A stretch of 64,000 nt of DNA from Modestobacter excelsi (GTDB lineage Bacteria; Actinomycetota; Actinomycetes; Mycobacteriales; Geodermatophilaceae): NCBI RefSeq assembly GCF_005930495.1, contig NZ_SJEX01000016.1, positions 1 through 64,000 of the forward strand, written 5' to 3'. Positions within the stretch are counted from its first letter, which is position 1. Each line of letters opens with the position of its first letter. The position numbers were made by a program, and so were the translations under genes. Below the pieces are notes generated by a model. That model had not been told where the DNA came from, did not search any database, and saw nothing but the letters and a program-made list of their open reading frames with translations. Of the stretch, positions 37,491 through 46,710 are shown one piece after another.

Positions 37491-38099
37491 CTACTCCTGT
37501 GCGCGCCCGGGCAGTCGGGCGGTGGCCGCCGCCCGCGCGCGGGCGAGCTCCGCCGGGGTGTCGCAGTCGGTCCACGGCGCGGGCACGCCGGCCCGCACCG
37601 CGGGCCGGTAGCGGCGGACCGCCAGCGGGGCGAGGACGCCGCGCAGCGGAGCGTGCGGGCGCGCGCCGGCGGTCGCGGCGCGGAGCACGGCGGTGCGCCA
37701 GACGCCGAGCAGCAGCTGGTCCCGGCCGGTGTCGTCGACGACCAGCACGCCGTCGCCGGTCAGCCGCTCGCGCAGGGCCGTCACCACGTCGAGGGTCACG
37801 AACGGGAGGTCGGCGGCGAGCACCGCGACGACCTCGGCGTCCCCGGCGGCGGCCAGACCCGCGGCCAGCGCCGGCACCGGCCCGCCGCCGGGCGGGGACT
37901 CCCGGACCAGCAGCACGCCCGCCGGCAGCGGCTGCGGCGGGCCGACGACGACGCGGGGCCCGGCGCCGTCCAGGGCGGCCAGCACGCTGCTGAGCATGGT
38001 GCGGTCGCCGACCTCCAGCTGGGGCTTCGGCCGGCCGCCCAGCCGGGCTGCCCGGCCGCCGGCCAGGACGACCGCGGCGAACGGCGGCAGCGAGCTCAT
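37491..38099 (-). CDS. mobA: MobA-like NTP transferase
   Basis: This is a nucleotidyltransferase of the MobA/MocA type, which attaches GMP or CMP to molybdopterin. The start MSSLPPFAAVVLAGGRAARL holds the LAGG(x)nRLGG signature followed by KP, and LAADLPFV contains the metal-binding Asp. It has 202 residues. The neighbouring fdhD, mog, moaC and moeA genes make a molybdenum-cofactor role likely, but GMP versus CMP specificity is not certain. Confidence 0.8.
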   Translation of the reverse strand: MSSLPPFAAVVLAGGRAARLGGRPKPQLEVGDRTMLSSVLAALDGAGPRVVVGPPQPLPAGVLLVRESPPGGGPVPALAAGLAAAGDAEVVAVLAADLPFVTLDVVTALRERLTGDGVLVVDDTGRDQLLLGVWRTAVLRAATAGARPHAPLRGVLAPLAVRRYRPAVRAGVPAPWTDCDTPAELARARAAATARLPGRAQE

Positions 38100-38122
38100 G
38101 CCGGAACGGTAGGGCGCTACCG

Positions 38123-38971
38123 GTGAGTACCGTCAGCGACGTGGGAAGAGTCACCAGCCGCACCCCGGTGCTGCGCATCCGTGGGCCCGTGCACACCCGA
38201 CGTCCGGACACGGTCGCCGCCGAGGAGCCGCTGGAGATCCGGCTCGGCGGCACGCCGCTCGCCGTCACGATGCGCACCCCGGGTGACGACTTCGACCTGG
38301 TGCACGGCTTCCTGGCCACCGAGGGGGTGATCGCCTCGGCCGCCGACATCGCCGGGCTGCGGTACTGCAACTCGGTCGACGACGAGGGCCGCAACACCTA
38401 CAACGTGGTCGACGTCGACCTGGCCCCCGGCGTCGAGGCCCCGGACACCGCGCTGGACCGGAACTTCTACACCTCCAGCTCCTGCGGGGTGTGCGGCAAG
38501 GCGAGCATCGACGCGATCCGCACCAGGACCGCCTACGACGTCCGGGCGGACGACACCCGGCTCTCGCTGGAGACGCTGCTCGCGCTGCCCGACCGGTTGC
38601 GCGCCGCCCAGCAGGTCTTCGACAAGACCGGTGGGCTGCACGCCGCGGGCCTGTTCACCGCCGCCGGCGACCTCGTCGCGCTGCGGGAGGACGTCGGCCG
38701 GCACAACGCGGTGGACAAGGTCGTCGGCGACGCCGTCCGCGAGGGCCGGGTCCCGCTGGCCGGGCACGTGCTGATGGTGAGCGGGCGGTCGTCGTTCGAG
38801 CTGACCCAGAAGGCGGCGATGGCCGCGGTGCCGGTGCTGGCCGCGGTGTCCGCGCCCAGCTCGCTCGCGGTGGAGCTGGCCGCCGACGTCGGCATCACCC
38901 TCATCGGCTTCCTCCGCGGCGACGGCTGCAACGTCTACACCCACCCCGAACGCCTCGAGTTGCCCGAGTAG
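38123..38971 (+). CDS. fdhD: formate dehydrogenase accessory sulfurtransferase FdhD
   Basis: FdhD transfers sulfur from a cysteine desulfurase to the molybdenum cofactor before insertion into formate dehydrogenase. It has 282 residues. The CGVC motif is C121 and C124 (TSSSCGVCGKASI), and the family sequences FDLVHGFLATEGVI, REDVGRHNAVDKVVG and VSGRSSFELTQKA are present. No formate dehydrogenase genes lie in this window. The GTG at 38123 is chosen; a GTG at 38141 is an alternative. It is divergent from the mobA-like gene. Confidence 0.92.
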   Translation: MSTVSDVGRVTSRTPVLRIRGPVHTRRPDTVAAEEPLEIRLGGTPLAVTMRTPGDDFDLVHGFLATEGVIASAADIAGLRYCNSVDDEGRNTYNVVDVDLAPGVEAPDTALDRNFYTSSSCGVCGKASIDAIRTRTAYDVRADDTRLSLETLLALPDRLRAAQQVFDKTGGLHAAGLFTAAGDLVALREDVGRHNAVDKVVGDAVREGRVPLAGHVLMVSGRSSFELTQKAAMAAVPVLAAVSAPSSLAVELAADVGITLIGFLRGDGCNVYTHPERLELPE

Positions 38972-39027
38972 CGAGCCGGGAACGGACTGAGTGAGGGACG
39001 GGCTGAGCCGGGGACGAGTGCGGATCC

Positions 39028-39146
39028 CCGTCCGTCAGGACGGTCCGGGAGCGCAGCGCGGGGCCGGAGGCTCCCGCTGCGATCGCGGGCAACGGCTCAG
39101 CGCAGCACGGGACGGCACCTGGCCGCGCTGCGATCCGGAGGATCGC
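39028..39146 (+). other. intergenic hairpins between fdhD and mog
   Basis: The 177-base gap between convergent fdhD and mog contains a perfect CCGTCC/GGACGG hairpin (39028-39043) and a perfect GCGATCC/GGATCGC hairpin (39130-39146) directly at the mog stop. Both could terminate the two converging transcripts. Confidence 0.55.
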
Positions 39147-39148
39147 CA

Positions 39149-39643
39149 TCAAGCATGATCGCCGCCGCGGAGCTGGCTTACCACGTGCGGGAGCAGCGGG
39201 CCGAGGACCGCCAGGCCGTCGCGGACGCCGCCGGTGGACCCGGGCAGGTTCACGATCAACGTCCGGCCCGCCGTCCCGGCCGTGCCGCGGGACAGCACCG
39301 ACGTGGGCACCGTCGGCTCGCCGTACCGGCGCACGGCCTCGGCGATGCCGGGGGCCTCCCGCTCCAGCACGGCGCGGGTCGCCTCGGGCGTGACGTCGGT
39401 GGGGGAGAGCCCGGTGCCGCCGGTGGTGAGGACGACGTCCGCGCCGGACGCGACCGCCTCGCGCAGCACCTCGACCAGCGCGTCGACGTCGTCCCGGCAC
39501 ACGTGCGGGCCGTCGACGGTGAACCCCAGGGCCTGCAGCCCCCCGGCGAGCGCCTGCCCGCTGCGGTCGGGGTAGACCCCGGCCGAGGCGCGGTTGGAGG
39601 CGGTGACGACGACCGCGCGGGCGTCGGCGGGGAGCTCGCTCAC
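39149..39643 (-). CDS. mog: molybdopterin adenylyltransferase (MogA/MoaB type)
   Basis: This enzyme adenylates molybdopterin ahead of molybdate insertion. The protein has 164 residues with the MoCF-fold motif TTGGTGLSPTDVTPEAT and LIVNLPGSTGGVRDGLAVL. The GTG at 39643 overlaps the moaC stop (GTGA), which fixes the start. It is the last gene of the minus-strand moeA-moaC-mog set. Confidence 0.9.
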   Translation of the reverse strand: MSELPADARAVVVTASNRASAGVYPDRSGQALAGGLQALGFTVDGPHVCRDDVDALVEVLREAVASGADVVLTTGGTGLSPTDVTPEATRAVLEREAPGIAEAVRRYGEPTVPTSVLSRGTAGTAGRTLIVNLPGSTGGVRDGLAVLGPLLPHVVSQLRGGDHA

Positions 39644-40128
39644 CGGACCCAGTCGCCCTTCTTGCCGCCGGACTTGCTGAGCAGCCGGACGTCGGTGATG
39701 ACCGCCCGCGGGTCGACGGCCTTGACCATGTCGATGACGGTGAGCCCGGCGACGGCGACCGAGGTCAGCGCCTCCATCTCCACCCCCGTGCGGTCGGCGG
39801 TCCGGGTGGTGGCGGTGATCTCCACGGCGTCGTCGGCGACCACGAGGTCCACGGTCACCCCGTGCAGGGCGATCGGGTGGCACAGCGGCACGAGGTCCGG
39901 CGTCCGCTTGGCGCCCATGATCCCGGCGATCCGGGCCACCGCGATCGCGTCGCCCTTGGGCACGCCCGCCCCGCGCAGCAACCCGATGACCTCCGGGCTC
40001 ACCAGCACCCGGCCGGCCGCCGTCGCCACCCGCTCGGTCACCGCCTTGGCGGTGACGTCGACCATCCGGGCGGCGCCGGTCTCGTCCACGTGCGTCAGCC
40101 GTGCCTGGCCGTCGGGGGAGGTGGTCAC
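39640..40128 (-). CDS. moaC: cyclic pyranopterin monophosphate synthase MoaC
   Basis: MoaC converts the MoaA product to cyclic pyranopterin monophosphate in molybdopterin synthesis. The 162-residue protein has LTHVDETGAARMVDVTAK, the PLCHPIALHG motif, TGVEMEALTSVAVAGLTVIDM and the Lys-rich end SKSGGKKGDW. It overlaps moeA and mog by four bases at each end, so translation is probably coupled. Confidence 0.95.
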   Translation of the reverse strand: MTTSPDGQARLTHVDETGAARMVDVTAKAVTERVATAAGRVLVSPEVIGLLRGAGVPKGDAIAVARIAGIMGAKRTPDLVPLCHPIALHGVTVDLVVADDAVEITATTRTADRTGVEMEALTSVAVAGLTVIDMVKAVDPRAVITDVRLLSKSGGKKGDWVR

Positions 40129-41330
40129 TGGAGTGCTCCTTCGATCAGGACGACGACGACCTCGGCGCCCGCGGGCAGCTCGGTCACGTCCTCGGGGACG
40201 ACGACCAGGCAGTTGGCGCGCGCCAGGTGGGCGACCAGGTGCGACCCCGGCCCGCCGACCTGGGTGACGACCTCGCCGTCGAAGCGGCCGCGCAGGAACT
40301 GCCGGCGGTCGGCGGGGGAGCGCAACGCCGTGGTCAGCCGTGCGGTGGTGCGCAGCCGGTCGGGGGAGGTGTGGCCCAGCGCGCGGCGCAGCGCCGGGCG
40401 CACGAACACCTCGAAGGAGACGAACGAGCTCACCGGGTTGCCCGGCAGGGTGACGACCGGGACCCCGTCGACGGTGCCCGCGCCCTGCGGTCCGCCCGGC
40501 TGCATCGCGACCTTGGTGAACTCCACGGTGCCCAGCTCGCGGAAGGCGTCCTTGACCACCTCGTAGGCGCCGGCGCTCACGCCGCCGCTGGTGACGAGCA
40601 GGTCGGCGCCGGCCAGCTCGGCGCGCACCGTGGCGAGGAACTGGTCGACGTCGTCGGGGACGAAGTGCAGCGTGCGGGCCTCGCCCCCGGCGTCGGCGAC
40701 CGCGGCGGCGAGCAGCACCGAGTTCGACTCGTAGATCTGCCCGGGCTGCAGCAGCCGGCCGGGCTCGACCAGCTCGCTGCCGGTGGAGAGCACCAGCACC
40801 CGGGGGCGCCGGCGCACCGGCACCGACGCGTACCCCACGGCCGCAGCCAGGCCGAGCTGCGCAGCGCCCAGCGCGGTCCCGGCCGGCAGCGCCAGGTCAC
40901 CGGCACGGATGTCCTCCCCGGCGTGCCGCAGGTGGGTGCCGACCTCCGGTGAGCCGGTGATGGTGACGACGTCGGTGCCCCCGTCGGTGCGCTCGACCGG
41001 GACGACGACGTCGGCGCCCTCGGGCAGCGGCGCGCCGGTCATGATCCGGTGCACCGTGCCGGGGAGCAGGGGAGGGACGTCGGTGCGCCCCGCGGGGAGG
41101 TCGGCGCCGACGGGCAGCCGGACGGGTGCTGCCTCGCTCGCCGTCCCGACCTCGGCGTGCCGGGCGGCGTAGCCGTCCATCGCGGAGTTGGCGAAGCCGG
41201 GCAGCGAGACCAGCGCGGGCAGGTCGGCGGCGACCACCCGCCCGGCCGCCGCCGCGAGCGGGACGTCCTGGACCGGCAGGGCGGCGAGCAGCCCGGTCAC
41301 CACCGCCTGGTGTTCCTCGACCGTGCGCAC
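40125..41330 (-). CDS. moeA: molybdopterin molybdotransferase MoeA
   Basis: MoeA inserts molybdate into adenylylated molybdopterin. The 401-residue protein has NSAMDGYAARH, RIMTGAPLPEGADVVVPVE, VLSTGSELVEPG with SNS nearby, and GNPVSSFVSFEVFVRPALR. Domains I-IV are recognisable. moaA, moaD and moaE are not in the window, so the pathway must be completed elsewhere. Confidence 0.95.
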   Translation of the reverse strand: MRTVEEHQAVVTGLLAALPVQDVPLAAAAGRVVAADLPALVSLPGFANSAMDGYAARHAEVGTASEAAPVRLPVGADLPAGRTDVPPLLPGTVHRIMTGAPLPEGADVVVPVERTDGGTDVVTITGSPEVGTHLRHAGEDIRAGDLALPAGTALGAAQLGLAAAVGYASVPVRRRPRVLVLSTGSELVEPGRLLQPGQIYESNSVLLAAAVADAGGEARTLHFVPDDVDQFLATVRAELAGADLLVTSGGVSAGAYEVVKDAFRELGTVEFTKVAMQPGGPQGAGTVDGVPVVTLPGNPVSSFVSFEVFVRPALRRALGHTSPDRLRTTARLTTALRSPADRRQFLRGRFDGEVVTQVGGPGSHLVAHLARANCLVVVPEDVTELPAGAEVVVVLIEGALQ

Positions 41331-41413
41331 GCCCCCATCCTGGCCGATCGGCCCGGGGTCGACCGCAGCCGCCCGTTAAGGTCCCCGCAGAACAGACACG
41401 GCGAGGAGGACAC

Positions 41414-41899
41414 GTGGCCGAGATCGACAGGATGCTCGAGGCGAACGAGCGGTGGGCGGAGCAGTTCCCGGGCAGCAAGCCGGTCCGCCCGGCGCGGAAG
41501 GTCGCCGTGGTGGCGTGCATGGACTCCCGGATCCCGCTGTTCGGCGTGCTGGGTCTGGACATCGGCGACGCGCACGTCATCCGCAACGCCGGCGGCGTCA
41601 TCACCGAGGACGTCATCCGGTCGCTGACCCTGAGCCAGCACGCACTCGGCACGCGCGAGATCGTCCTGGTCCACCACACCGACTGCGGGCTGCAGACCAC
41701 CGACGACGTCTCCTTCGCCGACACGGTCGAGCGGGCCACCGGCCGCCGCCCGCCGTGGGCCACCCGCACCTTCACCGACGTGGACGCCGACGTCCGGGAG
41801 TCCATGCGGCTGGTCCGCGAGAGCCCCTACCTGCTGTCGCACGAGGTGCGCGGCACCGTCTACGACGTCGCCACCGGTCGGCTCCGAGAGATCGCCTGA
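41414..41899 (+). CDS. beta-class carbonic anhydrase
   Basis: This zinc enzyme interconverts carbon dioxide and bicarbonate. The 161-residue protein has the zinc ligands C35, H88 and C91 (ACMDSRIP and HHTDCG), with D37/R39 forming the active-site dyad. Its length and layout match the small mycobacterial Rv1284-type enzyme. The GTG start follows GAGGAGGA. TAAGGT at 41377-41382 could be the -10 box. It is divergent from moeA. Confidence 0.93.
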   Translation: MAEIDRMLEANERWAEQFPGSKPVRPARKVAVVACMDSRIPLFGVLGLDIGDAHVIRNAGGVITEDVIRSLTLSQHALGTREIVLVHHTDCGLQTTDDVSFADTVERATGRRPPWATRTFTDVDADVRESMRLVRESPYLLSHEVRGTVYDVATGRLREIA

Positions 41900-42074
41900 C
41901 GGGGCGCGGAGGACGCGGTCCCTCGACTGGTATCGTGCTCGGTTGGTGCGCGACGCCGGCTGGTGCGCGCGTGCCCGGGGCCCTCGATCTGATCGGGCTG
42001 CCTCACGTCTCCCGTGTTCGGTGAGGCGACTCCACCAGCCGCCCGCCAGACGACGACGAAGGACAGTGAGCCTC

Positions 42075-42518
42075 GTGCGCACGTACTCCCCCAAGCCCGG
42101 TGAGATCACCCGGGCCTGGCACGTCATCGACGCCACCGACGTGGTGCTCGGTCGACTCGCCAGCCAGACCGCGATCCTCCTGCGCGGCAAGCACAAGCCC
42201 CAGTTCGCGCCGCACGTCGACGCCGGCGACTTCGTCGTCGTCGTCAACGCGGGCAAGGTGGCCCTCACCGGCTCCAAGCGGGACGTCAAGGTCGCCTACC
42301 GCCACTCCGGCTACCCGGGTGGTCTGCGCGCGATCAACGTCGGCGACGAGCTGAAGACCCGCCCCGACCGCGTCGTCGAGCGCGCCGTCAAGGGGATGCT
42401 GCCGCACAACACGCTGGGCCGGCAGATGCTCTCCAAGCTCAAGGTCTACGCCGGGCCTGAGCACCCGCACGCCGCCCAGCAGCCCCAGACCTTCGAGATC
42501 AAGCAGGTGGCCCAGTGA
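42075..42518 (+). CDS. rplM: 50S ribosomal protein L13
   Basis: L13 is an early assembly 23S rRNA binder. It has 147 residues: [39 protein letters not shown] and [18 protein letters not shown]. The GTG 42075 is chosen because the family begins [12 protein letters not shown] 42066 is nearer to GAAGGA and is an alternative. An extended -10 (TGGTATCGT, 41928-41936) lies about 140 bases upstream. Confidence 0.96.
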   Translation: MRTYSPKPGEITRAWHVIDATDVVLGRLASQTAILLRGKHKPQFAPHVDAGDFVVVVNAGKVALTGSKRDVKVAYRHSGYPGGLRAINVGDELKTRPDRVVERAVKGMLPHNTLGRQMLSKLKVYAGPEHPHAAQQPQTFEIKQVAQ

Positions 42519-42934
42519 CCAGCGCACTGACCGTGACCGACGCCGACGGGCGTCCCATCCAGACCGTCGGCCGCCGCAAGGAGGCCATCGTGCGGGTGCG
42601 TCTCATCCCCGGCACCGGCCAGTTCACGCTGAACGGCCGCACCATCGAGGAGTACTTCCCCAACAAGGTGCACCAGCAGCTCATCCGTGAGCCGTTCGTG
42701 ATCCTGGAGAAGGGCGAGCAGTACGACGTCGTCGGCATCCTGCACGGTGGCGGCGTCAGCGGCCAGGCCGGTGCGCTGCGCCTGGCGATCGCCCGCGCGC
42801 TCATCGAGGTCGAGCCCGACGACCGCCCGGCGCTGAAGAAGGCCGGCTTCCTGACTCGTGACCCCCGTGTCACCGAGCGCAAGAAGTACGGGCTGAAGAA
42901 GGCCCGCAAGGCGCCTCAGTACTCCAAGCGCTGA
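42515..42934 (+). CDS. rpsI: 30S ribosomal protein S9
   Basis: S9 contacts P-site tRNA with its C-terminal tail. It has 139 residues, with [38 protein letters not shown] and the ending [12 protein letters not shown]. The N-terminal extension is shorter than in many actinobacterial S9 proteins. The GTG overlaps the rplM stop. Confidence 0.96.
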   Translation: MTSALTVTDADGRPIQTVGRRKEAIVRVRLIPGTGQFTLNGRTIEEYFPNKVHQQLIREPFVILEKGEQYDVVGILHGGGVSGQAGALRLAIARALIEVEPDDRPALKKAGFLTRDPRVTERKKYGLKKARKAPQYSKR

Positions 42935-42945
42935 CCGGTACGTCT

Positions 42946-44289
42946 GTGGGTCGCCTGTTCGGGACCGATGGCGTCCGTGGCCTGGCCAATGCCGACCTGA
43001 CGCCGGAACTGGCGCTCTCGGTGGCCCGCGCGGCTGCCAGCGTGCTCGCCGACCGCGACGGGACCTCGCGTCCCGTCGCGGTCGTCGGCCGTGACCCCCG
43101 CGCCAGCGGGGAGATGCTCGAGGCGGCCGTCGTCGCCGGCCTCGCCAGCGCCGGGGCAGAGGTGCTGCGCGCCGGCGTGCTGCCCACGCCGGCCATCGCC
43201 CACCTCACCGGCCGCACCGAGGCCGACCTCGGCGTCATGATCTCGGCCAGCCACAACCCGATGCCCGACAACGGCATCAAGCTGTTCAGCCGGGGCGGGC
43301 ACAAGCTGCCCGATGCCGTCGAGGCCGCGATCGAGCAGCGCATCGCCGGCCGCGAGGGCATCGACCACCGCCCGACCGGCGCGGGCATCGGCCGGGTCCG
43401 TGACCTGGACGGCGCCGCCGAGGACTACACCGCCCACGTGCTGTCGGCGCTGCGCGAGCCGCTGCGCGGGTTGCGCGTGGTCGTCGACTGCGCGCACGGT
43501 GCCGCCTTCCGCGCCGCCCCCGAGGTCTACCGCCGGGCCGGCGCCCAGGTGCACGTCATCGGCGGCGAGCCCGACGGCTGGAACATCAACGACGGCATCG
43601 GCTCGACCCACCTGGGTCCGCTGAAGGAGGCCGTCGCCCGGCACGGCGCGGACATCGGCATCGCCCACGACGGCGACGCCGACCGCTGCCTGGCCGTCAC
43701 CGCCCAGGGCGACGTCGTCGACGGCGACGCGATCCTGGCCATCTGCGCGCTCGCACTGCACGAGAGCGGCAACCTCACCGACGACACCGTCGTCGCCACC
43801 GTGATGAGCAACCTCGGCTTCCACCACACGATGCGGCAGGCCGGCATCGCGGTGCAGACGACGGCGGTCGGCGACCGCTACGTGCTCGAGGCGCTGCACT
43901 CCCGCGGGCTGTCCCTCGGCGGCGAGCAGAGCGGTCACCTCGTCTTCCTGGACTGGGCCACCACCGGCGACGGGCTGCTCACCGGCCTGGCGCTGCTGTC
44001 CCGGATGAGCGCCACCGGCGCCTCGCTGGCCGAGCTCGCCTCGGTGGTGCACCGGCTGCCGCAGACGCTGGTCAACGTGCCGGTCACCGACCGGCTCGCG
44101 GTCGCCGCGAGCGACGAGGTCGCCGCGGCGGTCAACGACGTCGAGGCCGAGCTCGGGGACACCGGCCGGGTGCTGCTGCGCCCCTCGGGCACCGAGCAGC
44201 TGGTCCGGGTGATGGTCGAGGCCCCCACCCAGGAGCAGGCCGACGCCGTCGCCGCGCGGCTGGCCGAGGTCGTCGCCGCCACGAGGTGA
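42946..44289 (+). CDS. glmM: phosphoglucosamine mutase
   Basis: GlmM converts glucosamine-6-phosphate to glucosamine-1-phosphate for UDP-GlcNAc and peptidoglycan. The 447-residue protein has the phosphoserine S102 in [12 protein letters not shown], the metal loop HDGDADRCL and the phosphate-binding [14 protein letters not shown]. The GTG start ([12 protein letters not shown]) lies 11 bases after rpsI, suggesting co-transcription with rplM-rpsI. Confidence 0.97.
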   Translation: MGRLFGTDGVRGLANADLTPELALSVARAAASVLADRDGTSRPVAVVGRDPRASGEMLEAAVVAGLASAGAEVLRAGVLPTPAIAHLTGRTEADLGVMISASHNPMPDNGIKLFSRGGHKLPDAVEAAIEQRIAGREGIDHRPTGAGIGRVRDLDGAAEDYTAHVLSALREPLRGLRVVVDCAHGAAFRAAPEVYRRAGAQVHVIGGEPDGWNINDGIGSTHLGPLKEAVARHGADIGIAHDGDADRCLAVTAQGDVVDGDAILAICALALHESGNLTDDTVVATVMSNLGFHHTMRQAGIAVQTTAVGDRYVLEALHSRGLSLGGEQSGHLVFLDWATTGDGLLTGLALLSRMSATGASLAELASVVHRLPQTLVNVPVTDRLAVAASDEVAAAVNDVEAELGDTGRVLLRPSGTEQLVRVMVEAPTQEQADAVAARLAEVVAATR

Positions 44290-44334
44290 CCACCTCCACC
44301 CCATCGTGTGAGGCTGTGACCCCCCAACCGCCGG

Positions 44335-44340
44335 TATCGT
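44335..44340 (+). promoter_or_regulatory. candidate leaderless glmS -10 box
   Basis: TATCGT, a TANNNT box, ends seven bases before the glmS ATG, and no Shine-Dalgarno sequence lies between. This spacing is what leaderless actinobacterial transcripts show. No clear -35 was found. Confidence 0.45.
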
Positions 44341-44347
44341 CGGGCGA

Positions 44348-46210
44348 ATGTGCGGCATCGTGGGTTACGTCGGTCCGCAGGACTCCCTGGACGTCGTCCT
44401 GGAGGGCCTGCGCCGACTGGAGTACCGGGGTTACGACTCGGCCGGCGTCGCCGTCCTGTCCGACGGACGGCTGAGCACCGCCAAGAAGGCCGGCAAGCTG
44501 GCCAACCTGGAGAAGGTGCTCGTCGAGGAGGCGCTGCCGGCCTCGACGATCGGGATCGGGCACACCCGCTGGGCGACCCACGGTGGCCCGACCGACCGGA
44601 ACGCGCACCCGCACGTGTCGGCCGACGGTCAGGTCGCCGTCGTCCACAACGGGATCATCGAGAACTTCGTCCCGCTGCGCGCCGAGATCGAGGCGACCGG
44701 CGTCGAGTTCTCCTCCGAGACCGACACCGAGGTGGTCGCCCACCTGCTCGCGGCGGTGTACGCCGGGACGCCGGCCGGGCCGGGCCGGCTGGCCGAGGCG
44801 ATGCGCGCGGTCAGCCGCCGCCTCGAGGGCGCCTTCACCCTGGTCGCCTCGCACGCCGCCGAGCCCGACACGCTGGTCGCCTCCCGGCGGAACAGCCCGC
44901 TGGTCGTCGGCGTGGGTGACGGCGAGTACTTCCTCGGCTCCGACGTCGCCGCGTTCATCGCGCACACCCGCAACGCCCTGGAGCTCGGCCAGGACCAGGT
45001 GGTCGAGCTGCACCGCGAGCGCGGGGTGACCGTCACCGACTTCACCGGCACCGTCGTGCAGCCCACGGCGTACAGCGTCGACTGGGACGCCGCGGCCGCC
45101 GAGAAGGACGGCTTCGACTGGTTCATGCTCAAGGAGATCGCCGAGCAGCCCAAGGCGGTCGCCGACACGCTGCTGGGCCGGCTCAGCGACACCGGCGCGC
45201 TCGTCCTGGACGAGCTGCGGCTGACCGAGCAGGAGCTGCGCGACGTCGACAAGGTCTTCGTCGTCGCCTGCGGCACGGCCTACCACGCCGGGCTGATCGC
45301 CAAGTACGCCATCGAGCACTGGACCCGGATCCCGGTCGAGGTCGAGCTGGCCAGCGAGTTCCGCTACCGCGACCCAGTGCTGGACCGGTCCACGCTGGTC
45401 GTGGTGGTCAGCCAGTCCGGCGAGACGATGGACACGCTGATGGCGCTGCGGCACGCCAAGGAGCAGAAGGCCAAGGTGCTGGCCATCTGCAACGCCAACG
45501 GCTCGACCATCCCGCGGGAGTCCGACGCCGTCCTGTACACCCACGCCGGTCCCGAGGTCGCCGTCGCCTCGACCAAGGGGTTCCTGACCCAGGTCGTCGC
45601 CTGCTACCTGGTCGGCGCCTTCCTCGCCCAGGTCCGCGGGGTCAAGTACGCCGACGAGGTCGCCGCGATCGTCGACGACCTGCGTGCGCTGCCCGAGCAG
45701 GTGACCGAGGTGCTCGGCACCATGGAGCCGGTCCGCGAGCTCGCCCGGTCCCTGGCGACCGAGGACACCCTGCTCTTCCTCGGCCGGCACGTCGGCTACC
45801 CGGTGGCCCTCGAGGGTGCGCTGAAGCTCAAGGAGCTGGCCTACATCCACGCGGAGGGCTTCGCCGCCGGCGAGCTCAAGCACGGGTCGATCGCGCTGAT
45901 CGACCAGGGCACCCCGGTCGTGGTGGTCGTCCCGTCGCCGCTGAGCCGCGAGTCGGTGCACGGCAAGGTGGTCAGCAACATCCAGGAGGTGCGGGCGCGC
46001 GGGGCGCGCACCATCGTGATCGCCGAGGAGGGCGACGAGGACGTCGTGCCCTTCGCCGACCACCTCATCCGGGTGCCGCGGACGCCGACCCTGCTGGCCC
46101 CGGTGGTCACCACCGTTCCGCTGCAGGTGCTGGCCTGCGAGATCGCCGCCACCCGCGGCCTGGACGTCGACCAGCCGCGCAACCTGGCCAAGTCCGTCAC
46201 CGTGGAATGA
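44348..46210 (+). CDS. glmS: glutamine-fructose-6-phosphate aminotransferase
   Basis: GlmS makes glucosamine-6-phosphate from fructose-6-phosphate and glutamine, the first step toward UDP-GlcNAc. The 620-residue protein starts MCGIVGYVG, so Cys2 is the glutaminase nucleophile. HTRWATHGGPTDRNAHPH and the two SIS domains (VSQSGETMDT and LFLGRHVGYPVALEGALKLKE) are intact, as is the end DQPRNLAKSVTVE. It follows glmM after 58 bases. Confidence 0.97.
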   Translation: MCGIVGYVGPQDSLDVVLEGLRRLEYRGYDSAGVAVLSDGRLSTAKKAGKLANLEKVLVEEALPASTIGIGHTRWATHGGPTDRNAHPHVSADGQVAVVHNGIIENFVPLRAEIEATGVEFSSETDTEVVAHLLAAVYAGTPAGPGRLAEAMRAVSRRLEGAFTLVASHAAEPDTLVASRRNSPLVVGVGDGEYFLGSDVAAFIAHTRNALELGQDQVVELHRERGVTVTDFTGTVVQPTAYSVDWDAAAAEKDGFDWFMLKEIAEQPKAVADTLLGRLSDTGALVLDELRLTEQELRDVDKVFVVACGTAYHAGLIAKYAIEHWTRIPVEVELASEFRYRDPVLDRSTLVVVVSQSGETMDTLMALRHAKEQKAKVLAICNANGSTIPRESDAVLYTHAGPEVAVASTKGFLTQVVACYLVGAFLAQVRGVKYADEVAAIVDDLRALPEQVTEVLGTMEPVRELARSLATEDTLLFLGRHVGYPVALEGALKLKELAYIHAEGFAAGELKHGSIALIDQGTPVVVVVPSPLSRESVHGKVVSNIQEVRARGARTIVIAEEGDEDVVPFADHLIRVPRTPTLLAPVVTTVPLQVLACEIAATRGLDVDQPRNLAKSVTVE

Positions 46211-46229
46211 GCACGGCCCCGGCTTCGAC

Positions 46230-46304
46230 CAGGTGACCTGATCACCGGCCGTCCCCCTGCACCAGCGTTGGTGCGGGAGGACGGTCGTTGGTGCGGGAGG
46301 ACGG
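46230..46304 (+). repeat. MITE-like hairpin repeat, copy 2, with tandem duplication
   Basis: Bases 46230-46283 match 10655-10708 in inverted orientation, 52 of 54 bases. A 19-base segment beginning CGTTGGTGCGGG (46266-46284) is repeated at 46286-46304, one base apart. The hairpin pairs CGTCCCCC...GCACC with GGTGC...GGACG. It lies between glmS and acpS. No IS is next to this copy. Confidence 0.8.
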
Positions 46305-46332
46305 CGGGACGACGACCAGGCAGACTGGCGGC

Positions 46333-46710
46333 GTGATCATCGGGGTCGGGATCGACGTGTGCCCGGTCGAGCGGTTCGCTGCGTCGCTGGTCCGGACGCC
46401 GGGGCTGCGGGACCGGCTGTTCACCGCCACGGAGCAGCTCACCCCGTCGGGCAGCGAGCGCAGCGGTGAGTCGTTGGCCGCCCGGTTCGCGGCCAAGGAG
46501 GCACTGGCCAAGGCCCTCGGCGCGCCCGGCCGGCTGCTCTGGCACGACGCCGAGGTGGTCGTGGGGGAGCGGGGGCGGCCGCACCTGGAGGTCCGCGGCA
46601 CCGTCGCCGAGCGGGCCGCCGAGCTCGGCGTCACCTCCTGGCACGTGTCCCTCAGCCACGACGGCGGCCTGGCCTCCGCCGTGGTGATCGCCGAGGGCGG
46701 CACACCGTGA
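46333..46710 (+). CDS. acpS: holo-[acyl-carrier-protein] synthase
   Basis: AcpS transfers the phosphopantetheine arm of CoA to acyl carrier protein. The 125-residue protein starts [14 protein letters not shown], with the metal Asp, and has [13 protein letters not shown] and [17 protein letters not shown]. The GTG 46333 is chosen by homology. The end overlaps nnr by four bases. Confidence 0.94.
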   Translation: MIIGVGIDVCPVERFAASLVRTPGLRDRLFTATEQLTPSGSERSGESLAARFAAKEALAKALGAPGRLLWHDAEVVVGERGRPHLEVRGTVAERAAELGVTSWHVSLSHDGGLASAVVIAEGGTP

